DNA of 64,000 bases from Lentisalinibacter salinarum (GTDB taxonomy: Bacteria > Pseudomonadota > Gammaproteobacteria > Steroidobacterales > Woeseiaceae). Below, piece by piece: positions 1 to 8,326 of the stretch. The notes under the pieces are model-generated. The model saw only the letters and a program-made list of their open reading frames with translations, was not told where the DNA came from and made no database searches. The first letter of the stretch is position 1; each line of letters starts with the position of its first letter. The DNA lies in contig NZ_JAPDRH010000002.1 of assembly GCF_040706555.1 (NCBI RefSeq), positions 248,001-312,000 on the forward strand. Reading direction: 5' to 3'. The position numbers were made by a program, and so were the translations under genes.

Positions 1-2
1 CG

Positions 3-551
3 GAGATTCGTTCCCGCTATCCGGAACCGTTCCTGGTCGGCAACGTGGCCGCCCTCGATATCGCCAAGGGACAACTGGAACTGATCGAGGCGGCCCGCCG
101 ACTGTCGGGGCGACGAGAGGGATTCGGTTTCCTGTTCGTCGGTACCGGCGACGATGCCACCCGGATACAGGATGCAGCACGAGGCATGGACAATGTCCAC
201 TTCGCCGGCTTCGTCGACAATGTCGAGGACTACATCGCCGCCCTAGATGTCTTCGCGTTCCCCAGCCACCACGAGGGGCTGGGTTCCGTGCTCCTGCAGG
301 CGATGCACACGGGCGTGCCGATCGTCGCTACCGAAACAGGCGGTATACCGGAGCTCGTCGTGAACGAGGAGACCGGGCTGCTCGTCCCGGTTTGTGACGC
401 CGACGCCCTCGCAGCGGCCATCGAACGGCTGCGCGACGATCCCGGCGCCGGCCGGAAGATAGCCGAACGGGCGGCCGTGCGGCTAAGCGAATTCACGCCC
501 GGGGCGACGGCCGATCGATACGAGCGTCTCTATCGTCACTCGCGCACCTGA
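3..551 (+). CDS. Glycosyltransferase family 4 (GT-B), 5'-truncated
   Basis: This is the C-terminal 182 residues of a GT-B retaining glycosyltransferase; the reading frame is open to the window edge, so the true start lies outside. The visible part is the nucleotide-sugar binding half: a VGN..A.D.AKGQLELIEAA strand, then GFVDNVEDYIAALDVFAFPS, then the HHEGLGSVLLQAM/GGIPELV region typical of the family. The E-x7-E pair of this family appears as Glu then Gln (EGLGSVLLQ), so the second acidic residue is substituted here. It closely resembles the complete glycosyltransferase at 7229-8326, which keeps both Glu residues, so the two are probably paralogues. The donor and acceptor sugars cannot be told from sequence; a role in capsule, exopolysaccharide or lipopolysaccharide is inferred. 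Confidence 0.85.
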   Translation, partial: EIRSRYPEPFLVGNVAALDIAKGQLELIEAARRLSGRREGFGFLFVGTGDDATRIQDAARGMDNVHFAGFVDNVEDYIAALDVFAFPSHHEGLGSVLLQAMHTGVPIVATETGGIPELVVNEETGLLVPVCDADALAAAIERLRDDPGAGRKIAERAAVRLSEFTPGATADRYERLYRHSRT

Positions 552-624
552 GGAACCGGCCGGCGCCAGCCATCTGCACACTGACGCTGGCCCGTCTCGC
601 ATCCGCATCCGCCAGGCTGATGAC

Positions 625-642
625 GGCGATATCCATATCGCC
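625..642. terminator. Inverted repeat between convergent genes
   Basis: GGCGATAT and ATATCGCC form a perfect 8-bp inverted repeat around a 2-bp centre, located between two convergent gene ends. No T-run follows on either strand, so a terminator role is only a guess; a short binding site is the alternative. Confidence 0.3.
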
Positions 643-667
643 GCTGCTCATACCCGCGCCCGCACTG

Positions 668-1858
668 TTACTCGGCACCCTCGGCGCAGAAGGCATCGGG
701 CGCGACCTTGCAGAGCTCCTCCAGGACGGCTGCAACTGTGTCGGCGTCACCCAGCTCACACTCCGGCTCGTTCAGCACGTCGAGGGAATCACCGACGCAG
801 ACCAGTTCCTCGCGCTCGCCGGTGACCTCACCGTCCTCGAGTGCCACCGCGAGCACGAACCCCGTGCCGGCATGGTAGAACTTGAACTCGGTGGCTTCCG
901 GCTCGATCGGCGCAAACTCGAACGTCCGCAGGCACCCGTCGTCGCAGGGGAACGACTCGTTCTCGCCGCCCTCTTCCGCGGTCGGGCCGTCATTCAGGGC
1001 GAGGTATTGCACGATGTCCTCGGCCTCGCCGAGGGCGTATTCCTGGCGATGCGCCTCGCCGGCCATCGGGAACTGCCGGATCAGCACACCGGACTTGGCG
1101 AAATCGATGCCGGCCTCGAAGGAACCATCGAGATCCCGGAGGGTACCGTCCTCGAAATTGCGGGCGATCTCTCCGCAGTAGTAGACGTCGCCGGCTGTTG
1201 ATTGTGCGAACCAGTCGTCGGTGATCTCGACAGCCTCGACCTCGATCTCACCCTCGTCGTCGGAGATCTCCACCGCGGCATCGACGACGACGCGACACGG
1301 CACTCCCTGGATCTCCCGGGACTCTCCGGTCACGTGCACGATCACCGTCTCCTCGCCTTCCTCACCCGCGCGGAGCACATAGGTGTGGCCTGCAGCCACA
1401 TTGACGTAGGGATTCGGAGAGTAGTCGAGCGGAACGTCATCGGGATCGATGAATTCGATCGCGGGGTCGAGCAGCGGGTCCGGATCGTAGCGATCCTCGC
1501 CGAGGAGCTCACAGGCGTCCTTGCGCGCTGCGCGAACCTCGCGGCAGGCCCGGGCATCCTCGCGCCAGGTGGCCCGCGCCTCATGCCGGCATTGCCTTCG
1601 GGAATCGCCGTCGGAGAAGTTCAGGCAATTCGCGATCGTCGCACTGTAGTCATCGAGGACGTCGAAATGGCAGGCACGATACATCGTGTCCGCCGTGCGG
1701 TCGCACGCGGTCGGCCCGGCAGACGGCTCGTCCCAGCCGGCAGCGGCGAGACCCGGCAGAACCAGGATCACCGCACACGTCAGCGCGTGGCGCAGAATCG
1801 TCTTGCCCGGATCGCTCGTCCCGCGGGCCTGGGCATCTCTGGTCAGTTTCTTGTTCAT
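668..1858 (-). CDS. Exported cysteine-rich protein of unknown function
   Basis: I do not recognise a family. The 396-residue product has a basic N-terminus followed by a hydrophobic stretch (about residues 27-42, ending LPGLAAAGW) that looks like a Sec signal peptide, then a very acidic mature protein. Cysteines are frequent, both in an N-terminal segment (CDRTADTMYRACHF, NCLNF, RRQCRHEARA, ACREVRAARKDAC) and near the C-terminus, which suggests disulfides in the periplasm or outside. The start at 1858 is chosen over an ATG at 1870 because a GGAG sequence sits six bases upstream and because the ATG overlaps the TGA of the upstream glycosyltransferase gene as ATGA, the usual layout of translationally coupled genes. 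That coupling hints at a shared surface-polysaccharide task. Confidence 0.7.
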   Translation of the reverse strand: MNKKLTRDAQARGTSDPGKTILRHALTCAVILVLPGLAAAGWDEPSAGPTACDRTADTMYRACHFDVLDDYSATIANCLNFSDGDSRRQCRHEARATWREDARACREVRAARKDACELLGEDRYDPDPLLDPAIEFIDPDDVPLDYSPNPYVNVAAGHTYVLRAGEEGEETVIVHVTGESREIQGVPCRVVVDAAVEISDDEGEIEVEAVEITDDWFAQSTAGDVYYCGEIARNFEDGTLRDLDGSFEAGIDFAKSGVLIRQFPMAGEAHRQEYALGEAEDIVQYLALNDGPTAEEGGENESFPCDDGCLRTFEFAPIEPEATEFKFYHAGTGFVLAVALEDGEVTGEREELVCVGDSLDVLNEPECELGDADTVAAVLEELCKVAPDAFCAEGAE

Positions 1859-2982
1859 GGCTGTCTCCATTGGAACTTGAGCGCACGAGTTCGCTGTAGG
1901 CGGGATTCCCGGGCCGGGTTCCGTAGGGTCTTCGTGCGCGTGTCGGAATCCCCATGACTATTCGACGAACCTCCCCGCACGATCCTTCGCGACCCGCCGG
2001 CGTCATCCGCCGCCGATTCGTCGCCGAGCAATCTGCGGTAGGCCGTCAGAAGCATTGGAGCGACGGCAGAGGCACTGTAGTGCTGCAGAGCGCGCGCCCG
2101 ACAGCGATCTGCCATCGAGCGCAGCAGGCCGGGCTGTGCCTGCAGATACTGCAATGTGTGGCAGAGATCGAAGGGATTGAACGGCGGTATGTAGAGCCCG
2201 CTGTCGCCATCGACGACCGCGGATACCGAGACGCTGTCGTGTACTACAACGATCGTGCCAGCCGCCAGCGCATCGGCAAGCAATTGCCCGGAAGCCGTCG
2301 AGCACATCGTATGAACGGACACGGCACAGCGCGCCCAGTCCTCCGCATGCGGCCTGTCCCGCTCGACGAAGCGTACCGGCCACTCGTCTCCGGGGTTCAC
2401 CAACTTCAACGCGCGCCACATGCGGCGGCAATCCCCGCCACTGCCGAACAGCAGGCAGGTGATACCACGGCCACGAGGTACCCAACCCAACGCGCGAGCC
2501 AGTAATCTGCGATCGCGACAGCCGAGACCATCCACCACGATGCCGACGTAGAGTTCCGCGAGGTGTTGCACGGGCGCAGCGGTTTGCGGGACCAGGGCGA
2601 CCACCGGAAGCCGGATCTCGACGACTGGTTCCCCGGTCGACGGCACTACCGCTTTGTCCGGGTCGAGTACCCGGTGAACCACTGCATCCGGCCGGTGCAA
2701 CCGCCACGCCAGACGTTCCCGCAGACTGCTATCGAACGGATCCGGCTCGTAGACTACACGGCATTCCCGGCCGCGAGCGGCCCGGACGGCGGCACGCAGC
2801 GCCTGTCTTCCGAAAGCATGGATAAGCGCCGGCCGCTCGGCTCCGATTTTCCGAACAGTTCCAGTCTTGGTCCAGACGGAATCCGGTTCGAGTCGTCGCA
2901 ATTGCTCGAACAGCGCCTCCTGGGAGGGCCCGGATTCCGGCCCGAGCCAGAGAATGCGCCGGGCCGGTTCTAGCTTTGACAC
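1855..2982 (-). CDS. Glycosyltransferase-like protein (GT4/GT-B type)
   Basis: This 375-residue protein has the outline of a GT-B glycosyltransferase: an N-terminal RRILWLGPESGPSQEAL strand-turn, a central YVGIVVDGLGCRDRRLLARAL segment, and a C-terminal TASGQLLADALAAGTIVVVHD...SGLYIPPFNPFDL region where the family binds the nucleotide sugar. The classical E-x7-E motif is not evident, so the family assignment is less firm than for the other two glycosyltransferases. I place the start at a GTG (2982), which has a GGAG six bases upstream; the longest reading goes to a TTG at 3078 but would leave only 17 bp to the divergent sigma-factor gene. Its stop overlaps the start of the exported cysteine-rich protein gene. 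The last 50 residues are Arg/Ser-rich and do not look like the domain. Confidence 0.65.
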   Translation of the reverse strand: MSKLEPARRILWLGPESGPSQEALFEQLRRLEPDSVWTKTGTVRKIGAERPALIHAFGRQALRAAVRAARGRECRVVYEPDPFDSSLRERLAWRLHRPDAVVHRVLDPDKAVVPSTGEPVVEIRLPVVALVPQTAAPVQHLAELYVGIVVDGLGCRDRRLLARALGWVPRGRGITCLLFGSGGDCRRMWRALKLVNPGDEWPVRFVERDRPHAEDWARCAVSVHTMCSTASGQLLADALAAGTIVVVHDSVSVSAVVDGDSGLYIPPFNPFDLCHTLQYLQAQPGLLRSMADRCRARALQHYSASAVAPMLLTAYRRLLGDESAADDAGGSRRIVRGGSSNSHGDSDTRTKTLRNPARESRLQRTRALKFQWRQP

Positions 2983-3095
2983 GTCGATCTCCGTATCGCT
3001 CCCTGATTGGACGAACAGCGCGGAGGTGATCCTTCGCCTGCCGCAGTACGCGAAGGACCGGTGAGCCGGATTCGTCAAAGTAGTAATGTGGAGCG
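2983..3095. promoter_or_regulatory. Divergent intergenic region (glycosyltransferase / ECF sigma)
   Basis: This short region must hold the promoters of the minus-strand glycosyltransferase and the plus-strand sigma operon. It contains an inverted repeat, CCTTCGC (3031-3037) with GCGAAGG (3050-3056). No convincing housekeeping -35/-10 pair is visible; ECF operons are often autoregulated from a non-housekeeping promoter, which I cannot define here. Confidence 0.35.
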
Positions 3096-3743
3096 ATGGG
3101 CAGCGGCATGGGTGAGAAGATCCACCTCGACAGGGCTACAGCCCGGCGGATAGTGAAGGGTGACGAACGGGCATTCCGCGACCTATTCGATCGCTTCTTC
3201 CCGCGGCTCTACCGTTTTGCGCTGGCACGGCTCGATGGTGACCACGATGCGGCGGCCGAAATCGTCCAGCAGACCTTCTGCAGGGGGATCGACCGCCTCG
3301 ATACCTATCGGGGAGAAGCGGCGCTGTACACGTGGTTCTGCCAGATCTGTCGAAATCTGATCATCGACCACCAGCGCAGGACACGGCGGGAATCCGCAAA
3401 GATGGTCCAGCTCGAGGACAGCCCGCACGTCCGGGCCGTCCTCGAAGCACTGACCGCGCCGGTGCAGGATCTGCCGGAAGTCGGCGTCTGGCAAAGGGAC
3501 GTACGCCGACTCGTGCAGGCGACCGTCGACGCACTGCCGGGACACTATGGCGAGGTCCTCGAATGGAAATACGTAGACGGCGAGTCGGTGAAGGAGATCG
3601 CCGAGCGGCTCGGTGTCGGCCTGAAGGCAGCCGAGTCCCTGCTGACACGCGCGCGGAACGCTTTCCGCTCCGCGATCCTGGAGATGGCCGAGACTTCCGA
3701 CGGGCTGCTGCCCCCGGCGGGCACTCCGGAACGGGGTAAATGA
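3096..3743 (+). CDS. RNA polymerase ECF-type sigma factor
   Basis: A 215-residue ECF sigma factor. Region 2 lies at about residues 20-95 (DERAFRDLFDRFFPRLYRFALARL..., then ALYTWFCQICRNLIIDHQRR), and region 4 at about 140-200, with the helix-turn-helix VKEIAERLGVGLKAAESLLTRARNAFR. It would direct RNA polymerase to the promoters of the signalling operon. The next two genes, 1 and 23 bp apart, are a FecR-like anti-sigma factor and a TonB-dependent receptor with a signalling domain, the canonical cell-surface signalling arrangement known from FecI/FecR/FecA. Two in-frame ATGs (3096 and 3108) compete for the start; neither has ideal Shine-Dalgarno spacing. Confidence 0.93.
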   Translation: MGSGMGEKIHLDRATARRIVKGDERAFRDLFDRFFPRLYRFALARLDGDHDAAAEIVQQTFCRGIDRLDTYRGEAALYTWFCQICRNLIIDHQRRTRRESAKMVQLEDSPHVRAVLEALTAPVQDLPEVGVWQRDVRRLVQATVDALPGHYGEVLEWKYVDGESVKEIAERLGVGLKAAESLLTRARNAFRSAILEMAETSDGLLPPAGTPERGK

Positions 3744-3744
3744 C

Positions 3745-4752
3745 ATGACCGAAGAGAGAAACAAACAAGAACCGTCGCAGCGCGACGCCCTGGCAGAGCT
3801 GCTCCGGGCGGCAGGCCGGCGTCCCGAGCCGCCCCGGGACGCCTACGACGACGCTCTGGAGGCGGCGACCGCCGCCTGGAGGAGTAAGTTACAGCGTCGA
3901 AGGAGGCGCATGCGTATTGCAGCCGTCGGCATGGCGGCGGCCACGGTGGCCTTCGTCTCGCTGGCTTTCCTGCTCCGACCGGGAGTTCCGACCGTGGCAG
4001 TGCCCGAGCGAGTCGTCGGTGATGTCGTCTGGCAAGCGCCTGACGGCGAAGAGTGGCAGGCGATAACCGGGACGGATACGCTGCCGATCGGTAGCCGAAT
4101 CCGTACTGCAGAGACGGGATATGCCGGCCTTCGCCTCAAGAACGGATCGTCCCTGCGCATCGCTCCCGATACGGTGATGGAATTCTCCGGAGACAATGCC
4201 ATCCGCCTGACGACCGGCACGCTATATGTCGACAGCGGTCCCGACAGGAACGACTCGACCCCCTCGATGGAGATTGTCACACCGGCGGGCCGCGCCATGG
4301 AGATCGGGACCCAGTACGAGGTTCGGTACACGCCTGATGACGGTTACCGGCTGCGCGTCCGTGAGGGCCGGGTGCGTCTCTACCGGAGCGGCAGGATCTT
4401 CGAGGCCCCCGCCGGCGAGGAAATCGCCATCGACACGGACGGCGACTTTCGGGAACGTCGAATCGAGCCGAGCGATGAGCGGTGGAACTGGATATTCACG
4501 GTCGCTCCCGTCCCCGTCGTGGAGGCGAGGCCGGTAACCACGCTGCTCGAATGGGTCGCGCGTGAGACCGGCCGCCCGCTCCACTACGCCGCCCCGGAGT
4601 TGCGTGTGCAGGCCGAGAACACGACGCTGCACGGCCGCGTCGGCACGCTCACACCGCTGGAGGCCCTGCGCGTGCTCCTCGCGACCACAGATCTCGATTA
4701 TGTCCTCCTAGATGACGGTACAATCGAAGTCCGGGACCGCGACACGACCTGA
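3745..4752 (+). CDS. FecR-like anti-sigma factor / signal transducer
   Basis: A 335-residue inner-membrane regulator. Residues 1-50 are a cytoplasmic segment expected to bind the sigma factor; a basic stretch (RRRRRMR) precedes one transmembrane helix (about 53-72); the periplasmic part begins with a FecR domain (GDVVWQAPDGEEWQAITGTDTLPIGSRIRTAETGYAGLRLKNGSSLRIAPDT, about 92-220). The last 75 residues (TTLLEWVARETGRPLHYAAPELR...TPLEALRVLLATTDLDYVLLDDGTIEVR) resemble a secretin/TonB short N-terminal (STN) fold, matching the signalling domain on the downstream receptor. By family knowledge it relays ligand binding at the receptor to the sigma factor. It starts 1 bp after the sigma stop codon. 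Confidence 0.92.
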   Translation: MTEERNKQEPSQRDALAELLRAAGRRPEPPRDAYDDALEAATAAWRSKLQRRRRRMRIAAVGMAAATVAFVSLAFLLRPGVPTVAVPERVVGDVVWQAPDGEEWQAITGTDTLPIGSRIRTAETGYAGLRLKNGSSLRIAPDTVMEFSGDNAIRLTTGTLYVDSGPDRNDSTPSMEIVTPAGRAMEIGTQYEVRYTPDDGYRLRVREGRVRLYRSGRIFEAPAGEEIAIDTDGDFRERRIEPSDERWNWIFTVAPVPVVEARPVTTLLEWVARETGRPLHYAAPELRVQAENTTLHGRVGTLTPLEALRVLLATTDLDYVLLDDGTIEVRDRDTT

Positions 4753-4775
4753 TCCAGCAATCCGCCGGAGATCCT

Positions 4776-7145
4776 GTGGGACGCCGCCACCTCGACCACA
4801 GACGAGGACATTTTGCCGGCCGGTCCGTGGTCGGGCTGGCCCTCGCTCTGCTGCTCTCCTCATTCGCCCTCGCTGCGGAAGACCTGTCCCGACTCACGCT
4901 GCGCGAAGCCATCTCGGTGCTGGAGGATGAGGGCCTGACGGTCTTCTACAGCAGTGATCTGGTGAAACCGTGGATGCTCGTTCGCGAGAGCCCGGCCGCC
5001 GACGAGCCCATGGAGGTCCTGGACGAGATCCTCGCGCCCTACGGCCTGACGACGGAAGCGGGGCCCGAAGGATCAAGGCTGGTCGTGCGGGCCGAGGCAA
5101 TGCCCGCGGGAGTCGACCGAGCCGCAGTCGCGCCGGAGCCGGCGCGGGATGAACCGGCACCTGCAATAGAAGCACCGGTGCTGGAAGAGATCGTGGTGAA
5201 TGCGAGTCTGTATCGACTGCGGCGCGATCAGGTCACGGCCCGACGAACGCTGGGCACTGCGGATCTGGCACAAATCCCGGAACTCGGCGATGACCCGCTG
5301 CGCGTGGTCGCGAGGCTGCCGGGCGCCGCCGCCGGGGACTTCACGGCGCGCACCAACGTCCGGGGCGGTGACAGCGACGAGATGCTCGTGCGATTCGACG
5401 ATTTCCGGCTCTACGACCCGTTCCACCTGAAGGACTTCCAGGGCATCTTCAGCAGCATAGACCCGAGCGTCGTCCGCGATATCGATGTCTATACCGGAGG
5501 CTTTCCGGTGATATTCGGTGACCGTATGAGCGGTGTAGTTGATATCGAGCCGATCCTGCCGGAAGACGGCCTGTATCGAGAGATCAGCCTGTCGCTATTC
5601 AACGCCGGCGTGGTGCTGGCCGGTGATTCGGCGGCGGGCGACAACGACTGGCTGGTCGCCGGCCGGCGCGGAAACCTCGATCTGCTGCTGAACATCGTCG
5701 ATTCCTCACTCGGCGAACCGAATTACAACGACTTCTACGGTCGCTACCGCCGTTCGGTCAGCGATTCCCTGACCCTTACCCTGAATGGTCTCCTGTTCGA
5801 CGACGACATACAGCTATTCGACGGTGATCGCGAGGAACGCGCAGAGGCCGACTACCGCGACGAGTACGTCTGGCTGCGAGCGGACTATGAACCTCATGGC
5901 GCGCTCGCCGGCACGGTACTCGTGGGTCGCAGTCGCCTGTCGAGTTTCCGGCGCGGCAGTACCGAGCAGGAGGGCATATCCAGCGGCAGCCTGCATGACC
6001 GCCGCGATCTCACCATAGACAGCGTGCAGGCCGATTTCTCCCATGCCATCAACCGCCGAATGGCACACGAGTTCGGCGGTGAATTCCGCCGTGCAACCGG
6101 CCGGCACGAGCTGCGCGAAGATGTGGCTTTCGACCTGCTATTCGATACGCCGGGAGTCTGGCAGGAACCGGAGCGCTTCCGGGATTTCCGTCTGCGGCGA
6201 GAAGGCGAGCATTACGGGCTGTACAGCAATCTGCGTATAGAGCTGGGCGATCGCTGGACACTGCAGACCGGCGTCCGCTGGGACAAGGATACGCTGAGCC
6301 CGGATCAGGCGAGCCACGTCAGCCCCCGGCTCGCATTGATGTATCGGCCCACGGACCGGGCCACCCTCCGCGCCAGCTGGGGTCGCTTCTTCCAGTCGCA
6401 GTCGATACACGAGCTGCAGGTTGCCGACGGCATCACCCGCTTCTCTCCCGCGCAGCGTTCCGACCATCTGGTGCTGAGCCTCGACTATCGCCTCAGGCCT
6501 GACATCGACCTTCGACTGGAAACATATCGCAAGAGCTATGGTTCGCTGCGGCCCAGATTCGAGAACCTCGTCAACACTTTCGTCCTGTTGCCCGAACTCA
6601 AGCCGGACCGTATTCGTATCGAGCCGGATGGCGCACTGGCGCGCGGTACCGAGGTCTCGCTGCGTTCGCGCGGCGACGACAAACTGGACTGGTGGGTGAG
6701 TTACGTCTGGGCTCAGGTCGAAGACGAATTCGATGAGGACGATATATCCCGCAGCTGGGATCAGACGCATTCGTTGAATGCCGGCATCGCCTGGCGCGGG
6801 GAGCGCTGGGACTTCAGTGCCGCGGCTCGGTCACACACGGGCTGGCCGACCACGCCAATCGGACTTGCGCAGGCAGAGCCCGTGGCCATTGCCGAGACCG
6901 GGCCACGGAACAGCACGAGATTCTCAGCCTATCATTCACTTGACGTCCGTGTTGCCCGCCGCTTCCCGTTCAGCGATACGAACAACCTGACCGTGTTCCT
7001 GGAGGTAAGGAATCTGCTGGCCCGCGAGAATCCCTGCTGCCTGGAGTACGAATTCGAGGATGAGGACGGCGAGGCGATCCTGGACACCAAGACCATCGAC
7101 TACCTGCCGATTTTCCCCTCGATCGGCTTCATCTGGCGCTTCTGA
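4776..7145 (+). CDS. TonB-dependent outer-membrane receptor with STN signalling domain
   Basis: A 789-residue transducer-type receptor. After a signal peptide (LALALLLSSFALAAE, about residues 20-35) comes an STN domain (LTLREAISVLEDEGLTVFYSSDLVKPW..., about 38-108), a Pro/Ala linker, a TonB-box-like segment (EEIVVNASL), the plug (about 140-260, with NVRGGDSDEMLVRFDDFRLYDPFH) and a 22-strand-type barrel ending in the aromatic residue F (GFIWRF). The start is a GTG with GGAG five bases upstream. With the sigma factor and FecR protein it forms a ligand-sensing uptake system. The ligand is unknown; the adjacent glycosyltransferases and the lack of siderophore genes leave open whether it is iron-chelate or carbohydrate specific. 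Confidence 0.92.
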   Translation: MGRRHLDHRRGHFAGRSVVGLALALLLSSFALAAEDLSRLTLREAISVLEDEGLTVFYSSDLVKPWMLVRESPAADEPMEVLDEILAPYGLTTEAGPEGSRLVVRAEAMPAGVDRAAVAPEPARDEPAPAIEAPVLEEIVVNASLYRLRRDQVTARRTLGTADLAQIPELGDDPLRVVARLPGAAAGDFTARTNVRGGDSDEMLVRFDDFRLYDPFHLKDFQGIFSSIDPSVVRDIDVYTGGFPVIFGDRMSGVVDIEPILPEDGLYREISLSLFNAGVVLAGDSAAGDNDWLVAGRRGNLDLLLNIVDSSLGEPNYNDFYGRYRRSVSDSLTLTLNGLLFDDDIQLFDGDREERAEADYRDEYVWLRADYEPHGALAGTVLVGRSRLSSFRRGSTEQEGISSGSLHDRRDLTIDSVQADFSHAINRRMAHEFGGEFRRATGRHELREDVAFDLLFDTPGVWQEPERFRDFRLRREGEHYGLYSNLRIELGDRWTLQTGVRWDKDTLSPDQASHVSPRLALMYRPTDRATLRASWGRFFQSQSIHELQVADGITRFSPAQRSDHLVLSLDYRLRPDIDLRLETYRKSYGSLRPRFENLVNTFVLLPELKPDRIRIEPDGALARGTEVSLRSRGDDKLDWWVSYVWAQVEDEFDEDDISRSWDQTHSLNAGIAWRGERWDFSAAARSHTGWPTTPIGLAQAEPVAIAETGPRNSTRFSAYHSLDVRVARRFPFSDTNNLTVFLEVRNLLARENPCCLEYEFEDEDGEAILDTKTIDYLPIFPSIGFIWRF

Positions 7146-7228
7146 TCGGGCGAGCAGGCGCCTGCCAGTCACGAAGGATCGAGGCGAGAAATTCGTCTCA
7201 GGACATACGACGACCGTGAGGAGCCCGT

Positions 7229-8326
7229 ATGTCCGGTCCCGATTCCGGGTCACCGCCCCGCCAGTTGACGCACGTGAATCTCGCACGCGGTTGGCGCGGC
7301 GGCGAACGGCAGACGGAGTTGCTGGTCACGGAACTCGCGCGGCGTGGCTGGCAGCAGCAGTTCGTGGGCCGGCGGGGCAGCACGCTGGCAGAGCGTCTCA
7401 CGGGCATGCGCGGCCTGACGGTCACGACGGCTGGCGGCGCACTCACGGCGGTTCCTCGCGTCAGGGGCTCCCTCGTCCACGCCCATGAAGCCCGCGCCGC
7501 CCAGGTTGCCTGGGTTGCGAGCCGATTCGGCAGCACACGCTACGTCGTAACACGACGAGTCATGAACCGTCCTTCAGGAAGCAGGATCACGGCGCGCGTG
7601 TACCGCGACGCAGGGGGAATCTGCGCCGTATCCGGCTCCGTGGCGGACGTGCTGCGGGAGCGCTTCCCGCGCCTCGCGCCGGTCGTCATACCTGACGGCT
7701 GGGCCGCCCCCCAGCCCGACCTCGCTGCGGCAGCCGAGATTCGCCAAAGATGCGGCGCCAGCGTGCTGATCGGCTGTGTTTCAGCCCTCGAGGCGAGTAA
7801 AGGGGTCGCCGTGCTGATCGAGGCAGCACGCCGCCTGCTGCCGCAGCAGGAGAGTACCGCGGTACTCGTGATCGGGGACGGCAGGGACGCGGATGCCTTG
7901 CGCTCCGATGCGGCGGGCATGGAGAGGCTCACCTTCACCGGCTTTGTGCCAAACGTCGAGGACTATCTGGCGGCGATGGACATCTGCGTGCTTCCGAGCC
8001 TTCGGGAGGGACTGGGCTCGGTAATACTTGAGGCGATGGCGCAGGGTGTGCCGGTCATCGCGTCCGATACCGGCGGTATCCCGGAACTCGTGGTGGACGA
8101 CGTCACGGGCCTTCTCGTGCCTCCCGGCGATCCGCACGCCCTTGCGGCCCGGCTGGCGGAGCTGGCCGGTGATCCCGTCCGGCGCAGCCGGCTTGCCGAC
8201 GAAGCGCGGCGGCGAATAAGTGGGCTTCATGTCGGGGCCATGGCGGAGCACTACGAGAGGGTCTACGCACGGATGGCGGCCCCAGCGCGGCGAACGGTTC
8301 AGATCTCGTCGGACAGATCGGCGTAG
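7229..8326 (+). CDS. Glycosyltransferase family 4 (GT-B)
   Basis: A 365-residue GT-B retaining glycosyltransferase. The N-terminal acceptor half has the family's RGWRGGERQTELLVTELARRG motif; the C-terminal donor half has IGCVSALEASKGVAVLIEAARRL, the FTGFVPNVEDYLAAMDICVLPS segment and an intact E-x7-E motif in LREGLGSVILEAM followed by SDTGGIPELV. The ATG is preceded by GAGGAG at a five-base distance. It starts 83 bp after the receptor gene and could be co-transcribed with it. It resembles the truncated gene at the left edge, so the signalling operon is bracketed by paralogous glycosyltransferases. Its last 28 bp overlap the 3' end of the convergent acyltransferase gene. The sugar transferred is unknown. 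Confidence 0.9.
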   Translation: MSGPDSGSPPRQLTHVNLARGWRGGERQTELLVTELARRGWQQQFVGRRGSTLAERLTGMRGLTVTTAGGALTAVPRVRGSLVHAHEARAAQVAWVASRFGSTRYVVTRRVMNRPSGSRITARVYRDAGGICAVSGSVADVLRERFPRLAPVVIPDGWAAPQPDLAAAAEIRQRCGASVLIGCVSALEASKGVAVLIEAARRLLPQQESTAVLVIGDGRDADALRSDAAGMERLTFTGFVPNVEDYLAAMDICVLPSLREGLGSVILEAMAQGVPVIASDTGGIPELVVDDVTGLLVPPGDPHALAARLAELAGDPVRRSRLADEARRRISGLHVGAMAEHYERVYARMAAPARRTVQISSDRSA

